Position numbers and translations under genes: made by a program
Source: Ferruginibacter sp.
Lineage (GTDB): Bacteria > Bacteroidota > Bacteroidia > Chitinophagales > Chitinophagaceae
Assembly (NCBI GenBank): GCA_018057635.1
Contig: JAGPDJ010000010.1
Span: forward strand, 1-18,840
Length of the DNA: 18,840 nucleotides
Reading direction: 5' to 3'
Shown here: positions 1 through 5,097 of the stretch, one piece after another
How the letters are laid out: every line of letters starts with the position of its first letter
Position numbering within the stretch: the first letter of the stretch is position 1
The notes under the pieces: model-generated
Database searches by the model: none
Told to the model about the DNA's origin: nothing
What the model saw: the letters and a program-made list of their open reading frames with translations, nothing else

Positions 1-2
1 TG

Positions 3-353
3 GCGAATGTGGACGCTCCTGAGCTAAGCCAGTACTATGGCCGGTTAGTGAAGACTGAGGTTTCAAAATTAATTCTTACAAAGATTGTGCGCATAGAGGT
101 TTATGGTAAAGACCGGTATGGAAGAACTGTTGCCAAAATTACTGTTGCTGGAAAATCTTTGGACAGTATTCTGATCTCATCCGGATGGGCCTGGCATTGG
201 CTTGAGTATTCTCACAACAAAACTTTATCTGTTTATGAAAGGCTTGCTATTGAAGCCAGTAATGGAATGTGGAAGTGTAAACACAATGTGCCTCCATGGA
301 TATGGAGAAAACTAAATAAGAAACAAAAACGGCTAAATGAAATGTGCCGATAA
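3..353 (+). CDS. Thermonuclease (SNase-fold) domain protein, 5'-truncated by window edge
   Basis: Staphylococcal-nuclease-like domain, predicted to cleave nucleic acid phosphodiesters using Ca2+. The visible part reads NVDAPEL near the start, matching the family's D-x-P-E metal/general-base segment (D40 and E43 of SNase). Next comes DRYGR, containing the equivalent of catalytic Arg87, and then the typical GWAWHW...YS stretch and a C-terminal G-x-W...PWIWR tail. The N-terminal strand with the first catalytic Arg lies outside the window, and the frame stays open to base 3, so the true start is upstream; the GTG at 9 is internal. It ends 38 bp before the next gene, which may share its transcript. 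The family assignment is firm. Export cannot be judged because the N-terminus is missing. Confidence 0.88.
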   Translation, partial: ANVDAPELSQYYGRLVKTEVSKLILTKIVRIEVYGKDRYGRTVAKITVAGKSLDSILISSGWAWHWLEYSHNKTLSVYERLAIEASNGMWKCKHNVPPWIWRKLNKKQKRLNEMCR

Positions 354-391
354 ACATTTCAATAATTTTTTAAAACAAAATCCTATAAAAA

Positions 392-1147
392 ATGGCAAAA
401 CAAAAAGGTATTATTAAACTGATAGGTAAGGTTGATGATTTCGCCTTTTACAAATCACAGGACGGGTACCTTGCCCGTGGAAAAGGTGGCGTGGATGCCA
501 GCCGTATTGCAAATGATCCGGCGTTTCAGCGGACCCGTGAAAATGGCGCTGAGTTCGGTACTGCAGGTAAGGCGGGCAAAATCCTCCGCAGTGCGATCCG
601 TGCTTTAGTGCAAAATGCTGCCGACAACCGCATGGTAAGCAGGCTTACCCGGGAAATGGTTAAGGTTGTGAAGGCAGATATTACCAATCCCCGTGGGCAA
701 AGAAATGTAATTGATGGTGAAGCTGAGCTGCTGGAAGGCTTTGACTTCAACATCCGTGGAAAACTGGGCACCACGGTGTTTGCAACTTATAATGCCAAGA
801 TCAACCGTGATACCGGCGCAATGACGGTGAGTATCTCTTCATTCGTTCCAGTGAATATGATTGCTGCTCCATCAGGAGCTACGCATTACAAGATCAGTAT
901 GGCTTGCGCTGAAGTTGATTTTCAAAATGAAAAGTTCGTGGTGGATGTAAAGGAAACTGCACAGCTTCCCTGGGATAATGTTGCAACTGGTGACATTGAA
1001 CTGGCCGGTGTTGTTCCAGCAAACAGCACGCATCCATTATTCATAGCCCTGGGCATTGAATTTTACCAGGATGTGAACGGAGTTAAGTACCCGATGAAAA
1101 ACGGGGCTTACAATTCATTGGCATTGGTGAAAGTAAACGGACTGTAA
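392..1147 (+). CDS. Conserved Bacteroidota hypothetical protein (251 aa), first gene of a DUF5675/holin-like module
   Basis: I recognise this only as a recurrent Bacteroidota family beginning MAKQKGIIKL and containing FYKSQDGYLAR and NDPAFQRTRENGAEFG blocks; its function is unknown. The N-terminal third is basic and Gly/Arg-rich (about residues 25-105), suggesting contact with nucleic acid or assembly of a particle. The C-terminal half (about 115-250) is beta-rich with alternating hydrophobics. There is no signal peptide or membrane segment. The start is preceded by AT-rich sequence ending in CTATAAAAA, typical for the phylum. Its TAA stop shares one base with the next ATG (TAATG), which implies translational coupling to the DUF5675 gene. 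The neighbours (DUF5675, small membrane proteins) suggest a phage- or secretion-derived module; this is inference. Confidence 0.8.
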   Translation: MAKQKGIIKLIGKVDDFAFYKSQDGYLARGKGGVDASRIANDPAFQRTRENGAEFGTAGKAGKILRSAIRALVQNAADNRMVSRLTREMVKVVKADITNPRGQRNVIDGEAELLEGFDFNIRGKLGTTVFATYNAKINRDTGAMTVSISSFVPVNMIAAPSGATHYKISMACAEVDFQNEKFVVDVKETAQLPWDNVATGDIELAGVVPANSTHPLFIALGIEFYQDVNGVKYPMKNGAYNSLALVKVNGL

Positions 1148-1542
1148 TGGAACTGGTACTATGGAGAACCTACCACCCGTCCGGGACAAACGGTGATATT
1201 CTTTTCAATGGTTTGAAATTGTGTAACAGCATTGAATTGCCATGGAAGAATAACCAGCAAAGGATATCGTGTATCCCGGAGGGTAAGTACGAACTGGTAA
1301 AGCGGTATAGCCTGCGGTTCAAATGGCATTTGCAGTTGAAGGATGTAAAGGGCAGAGACCTGATTCTAATCCACCCTGCCAATGATGCATTCAGGGAACT
1401 GAAAGGCTGTATCGCTCCAGTTACCACAATACAATCTCCAGGGAAAGGTTTAAAATCCCGGTCCGCCCTGGAATTGATCAAAGCAATCGTTTACCCGGTA
1501 TTGGACGAAAAGAAACCATTCTATTTAACTATTAAATCTTAA
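1147..1542 (+). CDS. DUF5675 family protein
   Basis: The 131-aa protein matches DUF5675 as I know it: an N-terminal L-x-R-x-Y-x-P-x-GTNG segment, then ELPWKNN, CIPEGKYEL, a LILIHPAND core (about residues 74-82) and ELKGCIAP. The invariant-looking His and Asn of HPAN and the Cys of KGCIAP may form an active or binding site, but I know of no proven biochemistry. There is no signal peptide. Start ATG 1147 overlaps the upstream stop by one base. The last codons (ILE-LYS-SER, ATTAAATCT) are the same bases that recur as a leader in front of the downstream micro-ORFs. The family often sits beside small holin-like genes in Bacteroidota, hinting at a lysis or cell-wall context, which is unproven. Confidence 0.87.
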   Translation: MELVLWRTYHPSGTNGDILFNGLKLCNSIELPWKNNQQRISCIPEGKYELVKRYSLRFKWHLQLKDVKGRDLILIHPANDAFRELKGCIAPVTTIQSPGKGLKSRSALELIKAIVYPVLDEKKPFYLTIKS

Positions 1543-1546
1543 AGTG

Positions 1547-1597
1547 ATGTACACAGGTTTATCCGAAGTTGACATTGCCTGGAATTTATTTGAATAA
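1547..1597 (+). CDS. Candidate 16-aa micropeptide 1 of a tandem set of three
   Basis: The sequence shows ATG plus 15 codons and TAA, peptide MYTGLSEVDIAWNLFE, starting 4 bp after the DUF5675 stop. ATTAAATCT lies 7 nt before the ATG. The same length, Trp at position 12 and Leu at position 14 recur in two further micro-ORFs at 1682 and 1816. The last five codons and the stop lie inside a hairpin (1578-1603). No homologue is recognised. It may instead be an RNA element whose coding potential is incidental, but exact length and Trp position shared by three copies argue for translation. It is too short for standard gene callers. Confidence 0.5.
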   Translation: MYTGLSEVDIAWNLFE

Positions 1598-1603
1598 TCC
1601 AGG
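1578..1603 (+). repeat. Hairpin over the stop of micropeptide 1
   Basis: CCTGGA (1578-1583) pairs with TCCAGG (1598-1603), and inner TTATT/AATAA extends the stem around a 2-nt TG centre. The TAA stop (1595-1597) is inside the 3' arm. The second copy of this hairpin (1713-1738) keeps pairing although a base has changed. Confidence 0.6.
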
Positions 1604-1621
1604 TAACCCATTATAGAAATA

Positions 1622-1639
1622 CTCCTGTTGTGACAGGAG
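1622..1639 (+). repeat. Perfect 7-bp hairpin between micropeptides 1 and 2
   Basis: CTCCTGT (1622-1628), loop TGTG, ACAGGAG (1633-1639). No T-tract follows directly, so it is unlikely to be an intrinsic terminator. It could be a processing or stability element in the polycistronic transcript. Confidence 0.5.
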
Positions 1640-1681
1640 AGGATTGGAAAACAATTTTATTAACCATTAAATCTAAAGCAA

Positions 1682-1732
1682 ATGATGTCAGCAGTTGACT
1701 TTGAAACTTTCTCCTGGAATTTATTTCAATAA
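1682..1732 (+). CDS. Candidate 16-aa micropeptide 2 of a tandem set
   Basis: Peptide MMSAVDFETFSWNLFQ, ending SWNLFQ where copy 1 ends AWNLFE. The leader ATTAAATCT again sits 7 nt before the ATG. Further upstream, AAACAATTTTATTAACC matches the sequence before micropeptide 3. Relative to copy 1 the W-N-L-F codons are identical at DNA level and the terminal codon changes GAA to CAA. Unknown function, soluble amphipathic character, no signal sequence. Confidence 0.5.
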   Translation: MMSAVDFETFSWNLFQ

Positions 1733-1738
1733 TCCGGG
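1713..1738 (+). repeat. Hairpin over the stop of micropeptide 2
   Basis: CCTGGA (1713-1718) pairs with TCCGGG (1733-1738). The A-to-G change relative to 1598-1603 is tolerated as a U-G wobble pair in RNA, so the stem is retained between copies. Confidence 0.55.
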
Positions 1739-1815
1739 GAATGAATTCCGGAAAAATTCCATTTGAATCCGCAAAATCAGTAAACAATTTTTTATAACAC
1801 ATAAATCAAAATATC

Positions 1816-1866
1816 ATGGGTGGCGCTTTGTACGAAGAAGTAAGCTCATGGATCCTGGATTCATGA
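1816..1866 (+). CDS. Candidate 16-aa micropeptide 3 of a tandem set
   Basis: Peptide MGGALYEEVSSWILDS: 16 residues again, Trp at 12 and Leu at 14, small residue at 11. The leader is ATAAATC 9 nt before the ATG, preceded by AAACAATTTTTTATAACAC, which aligns with the copy-2 leader. The coding DNA has diverged from copies 1 and 2 while length and Trp position are kept. Bases 1843-1870 form an imperfect hairpin covering the Trp codon to the stop. The stop overlaps another ATG (ATGA) that opens only a 10-codon frame. Confidence 0.45.
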   Translation: MGGALYEEVSSWILDS

Positions 1867-1870
1867 AGCT
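1843..1870 (+). repeat. Imperfect hairpin over the stop of micropeptide 3
   Basis: AGCT-CATGGATCC pairs with GGATTCATGAAGCT, with one mismatch and a one-base bulge. It occupies the same place relative to the micro-ORF as the hairpins of copies 1 and 2, although its sequence is different. Confidence 0.45.
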
Positions 1871-1981
1871 AAAGAAAGAAACCCTGGTAAAGTAAGCTGA
1901 CACTGTAAATCAACTTAGATTTTACAAATGAAAGCCGGAAACCAGGTTGTGGAAATTTATTTACAATTAAAATCTGTGAAA

Positions 1982-2188
1982 ATGAAAATCACACAAAGGG
2001 TGAAATCACCCACACCAAAGTTTTTTAAGAAAGTGAGAAATATCGGGCTGGTCCTGGCTACAGTTGCAACTACCATTGTTGCAGCACCGGTTGCGCTCCC
2101 GGCAGTATTGATAAAAATTGCAGGTTACCTTGCTGTTGCCAGTGGCGTTGCAAGTGCGGTTAGTCAGACTGCAGTGGAGGGTGAATAA
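1982..2188 (+). CDS. Small holin-like membrane protein (68 aa)
   Basis: The protein begins MKITQRVKSPTPKFFKKVRN, then has a long hydrophobic Ala/Val/Gly-rich segment from about residue 21 to 58 that could form one or two membrane helices, and ends in an acidic VEGE tail. A basic N-terminus, short length and membrane hairpin fit a holin-like protein, and Bacteroidota homologues with KSPTPKFFKK are common near DUF5675 genes. I chose ATG 1982 over the in-frame ATG 1928 because the family starts with MKIT and because the leader ATTAAAATCT lies just upstream, as for the micro-ORFs. It probably acts in the inner membrane. Holin activity is inference. Confidence 0.72.
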   Translation: MKITQRVKSPTPKFFKKVRNIGLVLATVATTIVAAPVALPAVLIKIAGYLAVASGVASAVSQTAVEGE

Positions 2189-2190
2189 TA

Positions 2191-2373
2191 ATGCCATACT
2201 ATTTTGACAATACAACCAAATCCGGAACCATTAGCGGTACATTGCTCAGTATCATATTTAGTATTGATAATGAGGATCTGCTAAAAACCGGGATACTTGC
2301 GGCAGTTGGAGCACTGGTTAGTTTCGGTGTTACCTTATTTCTGAAATTTCTTATTAGACAATTTAAAAAATGA
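2191..2373 (+). CDS. Small membrane protein (60 aa), possible second holin-like protein
   Basis: A polar N-terminus (MPYYFDNTTKSG) is followed by a weakly hydrophobic stretch, one clear helix at about residues 33-54 (TGILAAVGALVSFGVTLFLKFL) broken only by small residues, and a basic C-terminus IRQFKK. It starts 2 bp after the stop of the preceding membrane protein, so the two are almost certainly co-translated. A GGAGG at about 2176-2180 upstream resembles a Shine-Dalgarno site, but this phylum rarely uses one. Function is unknown. Its position, size and topology suggest a partner or antagonist of the protein before it (inference). Confidence 0.65.
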   Translation: MPYYFDNTTKSGTISGTLLSIIFSIDNEDLLKTGILAAVGALVSFGVTLFLKFLIRQFKK

Positions 2374-2406
2374 TTTTCTGCAGTTATGGTGAGTTGCAGT
2401 TTTATG

Positions 2407-2433
2407 AAGGGAGCAGAAATGCTCCCTTTTTTT
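2407..2433 (+). terminator. Intrinsic terminator of the DUF5675/holin-like module
   Basis: AAGGGAGC, a 6-nt loop AGAAAT, GCTCCCTT and a run of T. An 8-bp GC-rich stem plus U-tract marks the end of the + strand operon. The convergent - strand gene stops inside its T-run, so it may serve both directions. Confidence 0.88.
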
Positions 2434-2860
2434 ATTCATACTTTTCAAAGAAGCGCTGAATTAAAAAGCGCTGTAGGTTTTCGGTGGTTACCAATTGCTG
2501 GCCCAGTGTGGTTTTGCTTTGCTCGAGTAAATCAAGTGCTTTCATGATTTGCTGAAATTGCTGCCAGTGCTGGAAAATGGATGGGGCTGTTTTTTTAAGA
2601 ACAGTTCTGATATCATCCAGGTTAACAAATGGAATAACTGAACCGCGTAAACGGCTTTTGAATTTACCGGCTTTGTACAAGCCATAAACCAACCAGAAAT
2701 AAAAATCAAAGGCTTGCTGGTTGCTGCAGTGTACTGCAAAACAATTTGCCCAGGGTACCAGACCGGGCTTTCCTGCATTATCTCCTTTGGAAAGAATAAA
2801 AAACATAAAAGGCTGTTCATTTACTGAAGAATGAAAACAGCGAATTTGAGGAAACATCAT
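2432..2860 (-). CDS. DUF6943 family protein
   Basis: The core LSKGDNAGKPG...PWANCF, then CSNQQAFDFYFWLVYGLYKAGKF and RGSVIPFVNLDD, matches the DUF6943 pattern I know from Bacteroidota (KGHNSGKPL, PNCF, FYYWL, LxGSVIPF). Function is unknown and there is no signal peptide or membrane segment. I chose the Met codon at 2860 (142 aa): about 30 residues before the KPG motif fits family length, whereas upstream codons run into palindromic repeat DNA. A further Met follows at 2857. It converges on the DUF5675 module and shares its terminator. Homologues often lie near similar phage-derived or accessory gene sets. Confidence 0.68.
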   Translation of the reverse strand: MMFPQIRCFHSSVNEQPFMFFILSKGDNAGKPGLVPWANCFAVHCSNQQAFDFYFWLVYGLYKAGKFKSRLRGSVIPFVNLDDIRTVLKKTAPSIFQHWQQFQQIMKALDLLEQSKTTLGQQLVTTENLQRFLIQRFFEKYE

Positions 2861-2904
2861 AAAAAGTTTACCAGCTGGTTTTACTAAAGGCATAAAAGCA
2901 ATTA

Positions 2905-3110
2905 GGCCAGCGATAGGCAACTCTTATGCAGCGTGGGCAGGAAGGCAAGGTTTTTTGCACAAAAAATACTACCCGGAGTGAGCCAATATTAGCGCAGCCT
3001 GGCGAAACGAAGGGTGGAGATTTTTTTGCTAAAACCGAAGGCGAGCGAAATGTAATGGAGCGAAGACCTTGCCGACTTAATAGGCATAACTTGCCGTAGC
3101 GCTGGCCGTT
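2905..3110. repeat. Long imperfect palindrome, gene-free
   Basis: GGCCAGCG (2905-2912) pairs with CGCTGGCC (3100-3107). Further in, GGCAA, TTATGC and GGCAAGGT on the left are matched in order by ACCTTGCC, GCATAA and TTGCC on the right. The right arm ends in GTT (3108-3110). The interior has GC-rich degenerate repeat text such as CGAAACGAAGGGTGG. It resembles the attC-like palindromes further right but has no clean AAC on the left (AAT instead). Confidence 0.5.
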
Positions 3111-3570
3111 GTATCTTTTTAATAGCAAAAAAATATTCTATATGGATATTTAGTAGGAAAATATATTTACTCAGTATTTTAAAATACCTGTTGTTGATTT
3201 TAGATTCATACCATTAAAAAATCCGTGAACTTTTACAAGATGTATACTTTCAATAAAAGAACTCAATAAGCTGTATTTACGTCGAGCCGGCAACGGCTGC
3301 AGGAGAGAATGAGGAACGAATGAACGGATGCGGCCGGCGAGTGCCAGCGACTGGGGCGCACAGTAAAATGGCCGTCAGGCTGTGATGGGCGCACAGTGGA
3401 GGGGTTTTATGTGGCATGCTTGCATGAGCGTGGCTATGTGCCAATAAAGCCCCGTAACGCAGGCGATGGCAGGCACGGCGAGCATAACAATATTGGCAGC
3501 GGGTGGACTGAACCTTGCTGAAATGAAGGAGCGACGAAAGAGTGGAATGGAACCAAGTGAGCTTTAAATA
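3111..3570. other. Gene-free stretch with palindromes and short direct repeats
   Basis: No supportable gene. The AT-rich first part contains the perfect 14-bp palindrome GTATTTTAAAATAC (3174-3187). The GC-rich part has a direct repeat GGGCGCACAGT at 3354-3364 and 3387-3397. It also has a hairpin at 3401-3453 in which GGGGTTTTAT and TGGCA pair with TGCCA and ATAAAGCCCC. Degenerate GAAYGAA/ATGGAAC text recurs here and at 3000-3070 and 3640-3720. Confidence 0.55.
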
Positions 3571-3929
3571 AACTTATTAAGTTACTTGCCGCATATTACT
3601 AGTAGGTTCCTCGCTGTGCTCGGAATGACAATGCGAACATGGTGAAATGGAACGAGAGAGGAGCGAATGAATGAAGCTGGGTGAAGGACGCAGGAGCTGC
3701 CCGAACGAAGGGTGGGTGAACTGCAAGGAGCATGACAGCCTGCGGAGCACCCGAAGGGCAATGCAGCTGCAACAAGCTTAAATACGAAAGAAATTTGTTG
3801 CTGCTGCATTGGGCTGGCGGGCTACTTGCTGAACCCACCCGGAGAGAGACCGCTTTACCGGGCGGATGTAAGTATTGGTATAAAAACCACCTAATTAAAA
3901 TGAATATTGGAATACGGCAATGTAATGTT
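3571..3929 (-). repeat. Large nested palindromic site at the end of cassette 1 (attC-like, weak)
   Basis: The outer arms start with AAC (3571-3573) and end with GTT (3927-3929). TTACTTGCCGCATATTAC on the left pairs with GGAATACGGCAATGTAA on the right with few mismatches. Inside is a strong hairpin from 3710 to 3840: GGGTGGGT/ACCCACCC outside, and 16 of 17 pairs between 3759-3775 and 3795-3811. Bases 3600-3640 carry the widespread intergenic repeat whose - strand reads VIPSTARNL. At 359 bp it is long for an attC site, so a nested repeat may have inserted. Confidence 0.4.
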
Positions 3930-3939
3930 AGCTGAAGTT
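3927..3939. repeat. Inverted repeat, left end of cassette 1
   Basis: GTTAGCTGAAGTT, inverted against AATTTCAGCTAAC at 4831-4843 (12 of 13 positions). It overlaps the stop codon of the enclosed - strand gene. On the cassette strand the unit therefore begins GTTAGCT and ends AGCTAAC, as expected for complementary R' and R'' boxes. Confidence 0.55.
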
Positions 3940-4828
3940 ACATCTCACCTTCTACCATTATTCCTTTCCAATTTTCTGGGAATCCTTTTTCAGTCCATAC
4001 TTGATTGAAGCGTTGTCTACTCCATATTCCTATTTTGACATAAAAAACCGCATAAAATATTCTATAATGAAAATTATTGGAATAGCCTTTTACATCTATC
4101 AGTATATCTTCAATGGTTTTGATTAAACTTGTTTCACTTTCTGCATATTTATATTCGATAGCACAGTTTAAAGATGGGATTAAAATATCTGGTTTATAAC
4201 ATTTGACCTGTGTTTGAAATGAAGGTGTAAAATGCGCAGTGAACTGAAATGTATTTTGTTCTGTTGGGGTGAGCATATTAAAGTGGAGAAATTCTGCATT
4301 TGCAAACGTCGCCTCGCACACTATTTTTACGGCATTGTAAACTTCAACTTCGGACTTTGGTTTTTTTTCTAACTTATTAATTATAATATGGGTGCTCTCT
4401 AAAATGTGTTCTAAATAAATTAAACCACTTCTTTTTAAAATCTCAGTATTTGTGTCCAAAAAACCAGGAAAGATTGATAGTAAGTTACGATAGGTTGTAA
4501 TTAAACTACTAGTTGCATAGTCTCCATCATCATAAGAAGCTTTATACAAGTCCTTCGTCTCCTTATAAAATGGTTCAATTTCGGACTCTAATTGTTGTAA
4601 AAAACGATTTTGATTTAAGGATTCAAAATATGTAATTACTAAGAGTTTTATTCTTTTAGCATAAAATTCAAAATTTTCTTCAAGAAATTGAACATGCTCG
4701 TAAGTTTCATATTTCAAAGCTTCGCTTTCTGGCATATAATCTTTATAACCATGGAGGTCGTAAAAGATGCTTGACATCTCAACTAATGCTTTTCTAATTT
4801 CTTCCTGTTGGTATTCTTGTACTTTCAT
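3938..4828 (-). CDS. Hypothetical protein with C-terminal PD-(D/E)XK-like nuclease motif
   Basis: A 296-aa soluble protein. Residues 1-200 are largely helical and not recognised. The C-terminal third contains CYKPDILIPSLNCAIEYKYA, i.e. P213-D214, ten residues, then E225-Y226-K227, followed by DILIDVKGYSNN and a beta-strand FYAVFYV. That order (PD...ExK, then an I-x-D-x-x-x-Y helix and a hydrophobic strand) resembles the DpnII/MboI-type branch of the PD-(D/E)XK superfamily, so a DNA-cleaving role is plausible but is my inference. The ATG is 15 bp inside a flanking inverted repeat. The gene is AT-rich relative to its surroundings and neighbours an OLD-type ATPase cassette, which suggests transfer and a defence role. 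Confidence 0.62.
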   Translation of the reverse strand: MKVQEYQQEEIRKALVEMSSIFYDLHGYKDYMPESEALKYETYEHVQFLEENFEFYAKRIKLLVITYFESLNQNRFLQQLESEIEPFYKETKDLYKASYDDGDYATSSLITTYRNLLSIFPGFLDTNTEILKRSGLIYLEHILESTHIIINKLEKKPKSEVEVYNAVKIVCEATFANAEFLHFNMLTPTEQNTFQFTAHFTPSFQTQVKCYKPDILIPSLNCAIEYKYAESETSLIKTIEDILIDVKGYSNNFHYRIFYAVFYVKIGIWSRQRFNQVWTEKGFPENWKGIMVEGEM

Positions 4829-4830
4829 AA

Positions 4831-4843
4831 AATTTCAGCTAAC
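4831..4843. repeat. Inverted repeat, right end of cassette 1
   Basis: AATTTCAGCTAAC, the partner of 3927-3939. It sits immediately upstream of the start codon of the - strand gene and supplies the AAC end of the palindrome at 4841-5063. Confidence 0.55.
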
Positions 4844-5063
4844 GAACTGTATTTGCGAAGCGAGGGCTTCAGAATTCCGTCCGCCGGTTGCTGATGATTA
4901 AAAGTACTGAAATTTTTGTTGTGAAGGAAAACATAGCCAGCGCACTAGGAGCGTAGCAAAAATCGCTGGCGATTTAGAACTCGTCCAGCCGATAGCCGAA
5001 GATTATTAGCGATAAAATGCTGAATTTACTTCCTTCCGCCCGAAGTTTTGCAAATACACTGTT
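4841..5063 (-). repeat. attC-like palindromic site between the two cassettes
   Basis: The left arm begins AACGAACTGTATTTGCGAAG and continues CGAGGGC; it pairs with a right arm starting GCCCGAAG and ending TTTTGCAAATACACTGTT. TGTATTTGC is matched perfectly and the ends are AAC and GTT. An inner stem GCCAGCG (4936-4942) / CGCTGGC (4964-4970) adds structure. On the - strand the site follows the OLD-type gene and precedes the nuclease-like gene, the expected place of a cassette recombination site. It is longer (223 bp) than most attC sites, and the R boxes (TATAAC / GTTAGC) do not match each other. Confidence 0.45.
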
Positions 5064-5070
5064 ATATGCA
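5061..5070. repeat. Inverted repeat, left end of cassette 2
   Basis: GTTATATGCA, a perfect inverted match to TGCATATAAC at 6965-6974. The two bracket the OLD-type gene. On the gene's strand the unit starts GTTATATGC and ends GCATATAAC. Confidence 0.58.
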
Positions 5071-5097
5071 TGTGCGGCTTAACGGGAGATAATTTAT

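Noticed and set aside
526..774. - strand frame opposite the 251-aa gene
   Set aside because: Lies entirely within a well-supported + strand gene of a recurrent family; composition looks like an antisense shadow.
1864..1896. 10-codon frame MKLKKETLVK overlapping the stop of micropeptide 3
   Set aside because: Too short, no Trp12 pattern and no leader of its own; the ATGA overlap may be chance.
2176..2180. GGAGG before the 60-aa membrane gene as a Shine-Dalgarno site
   Set aside because: It lies in the coding end of the previous gene and the phylum rarely uses such sites; no other gene here has one.
2868..3128. - strand frame in the first palindrome
   Set aside because: It spans both arms of a long palindrome and degenerate repeat text, so its protein-like string reflects the repeat, not a gene.
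3582..3838. Two overlapping - strand frames including VIPSTARNLL
   Set aside because: VIPSTARNL/HSERSEES-type strings are translations of a widespread intergenic repeat; no start context or domain supports a gene.
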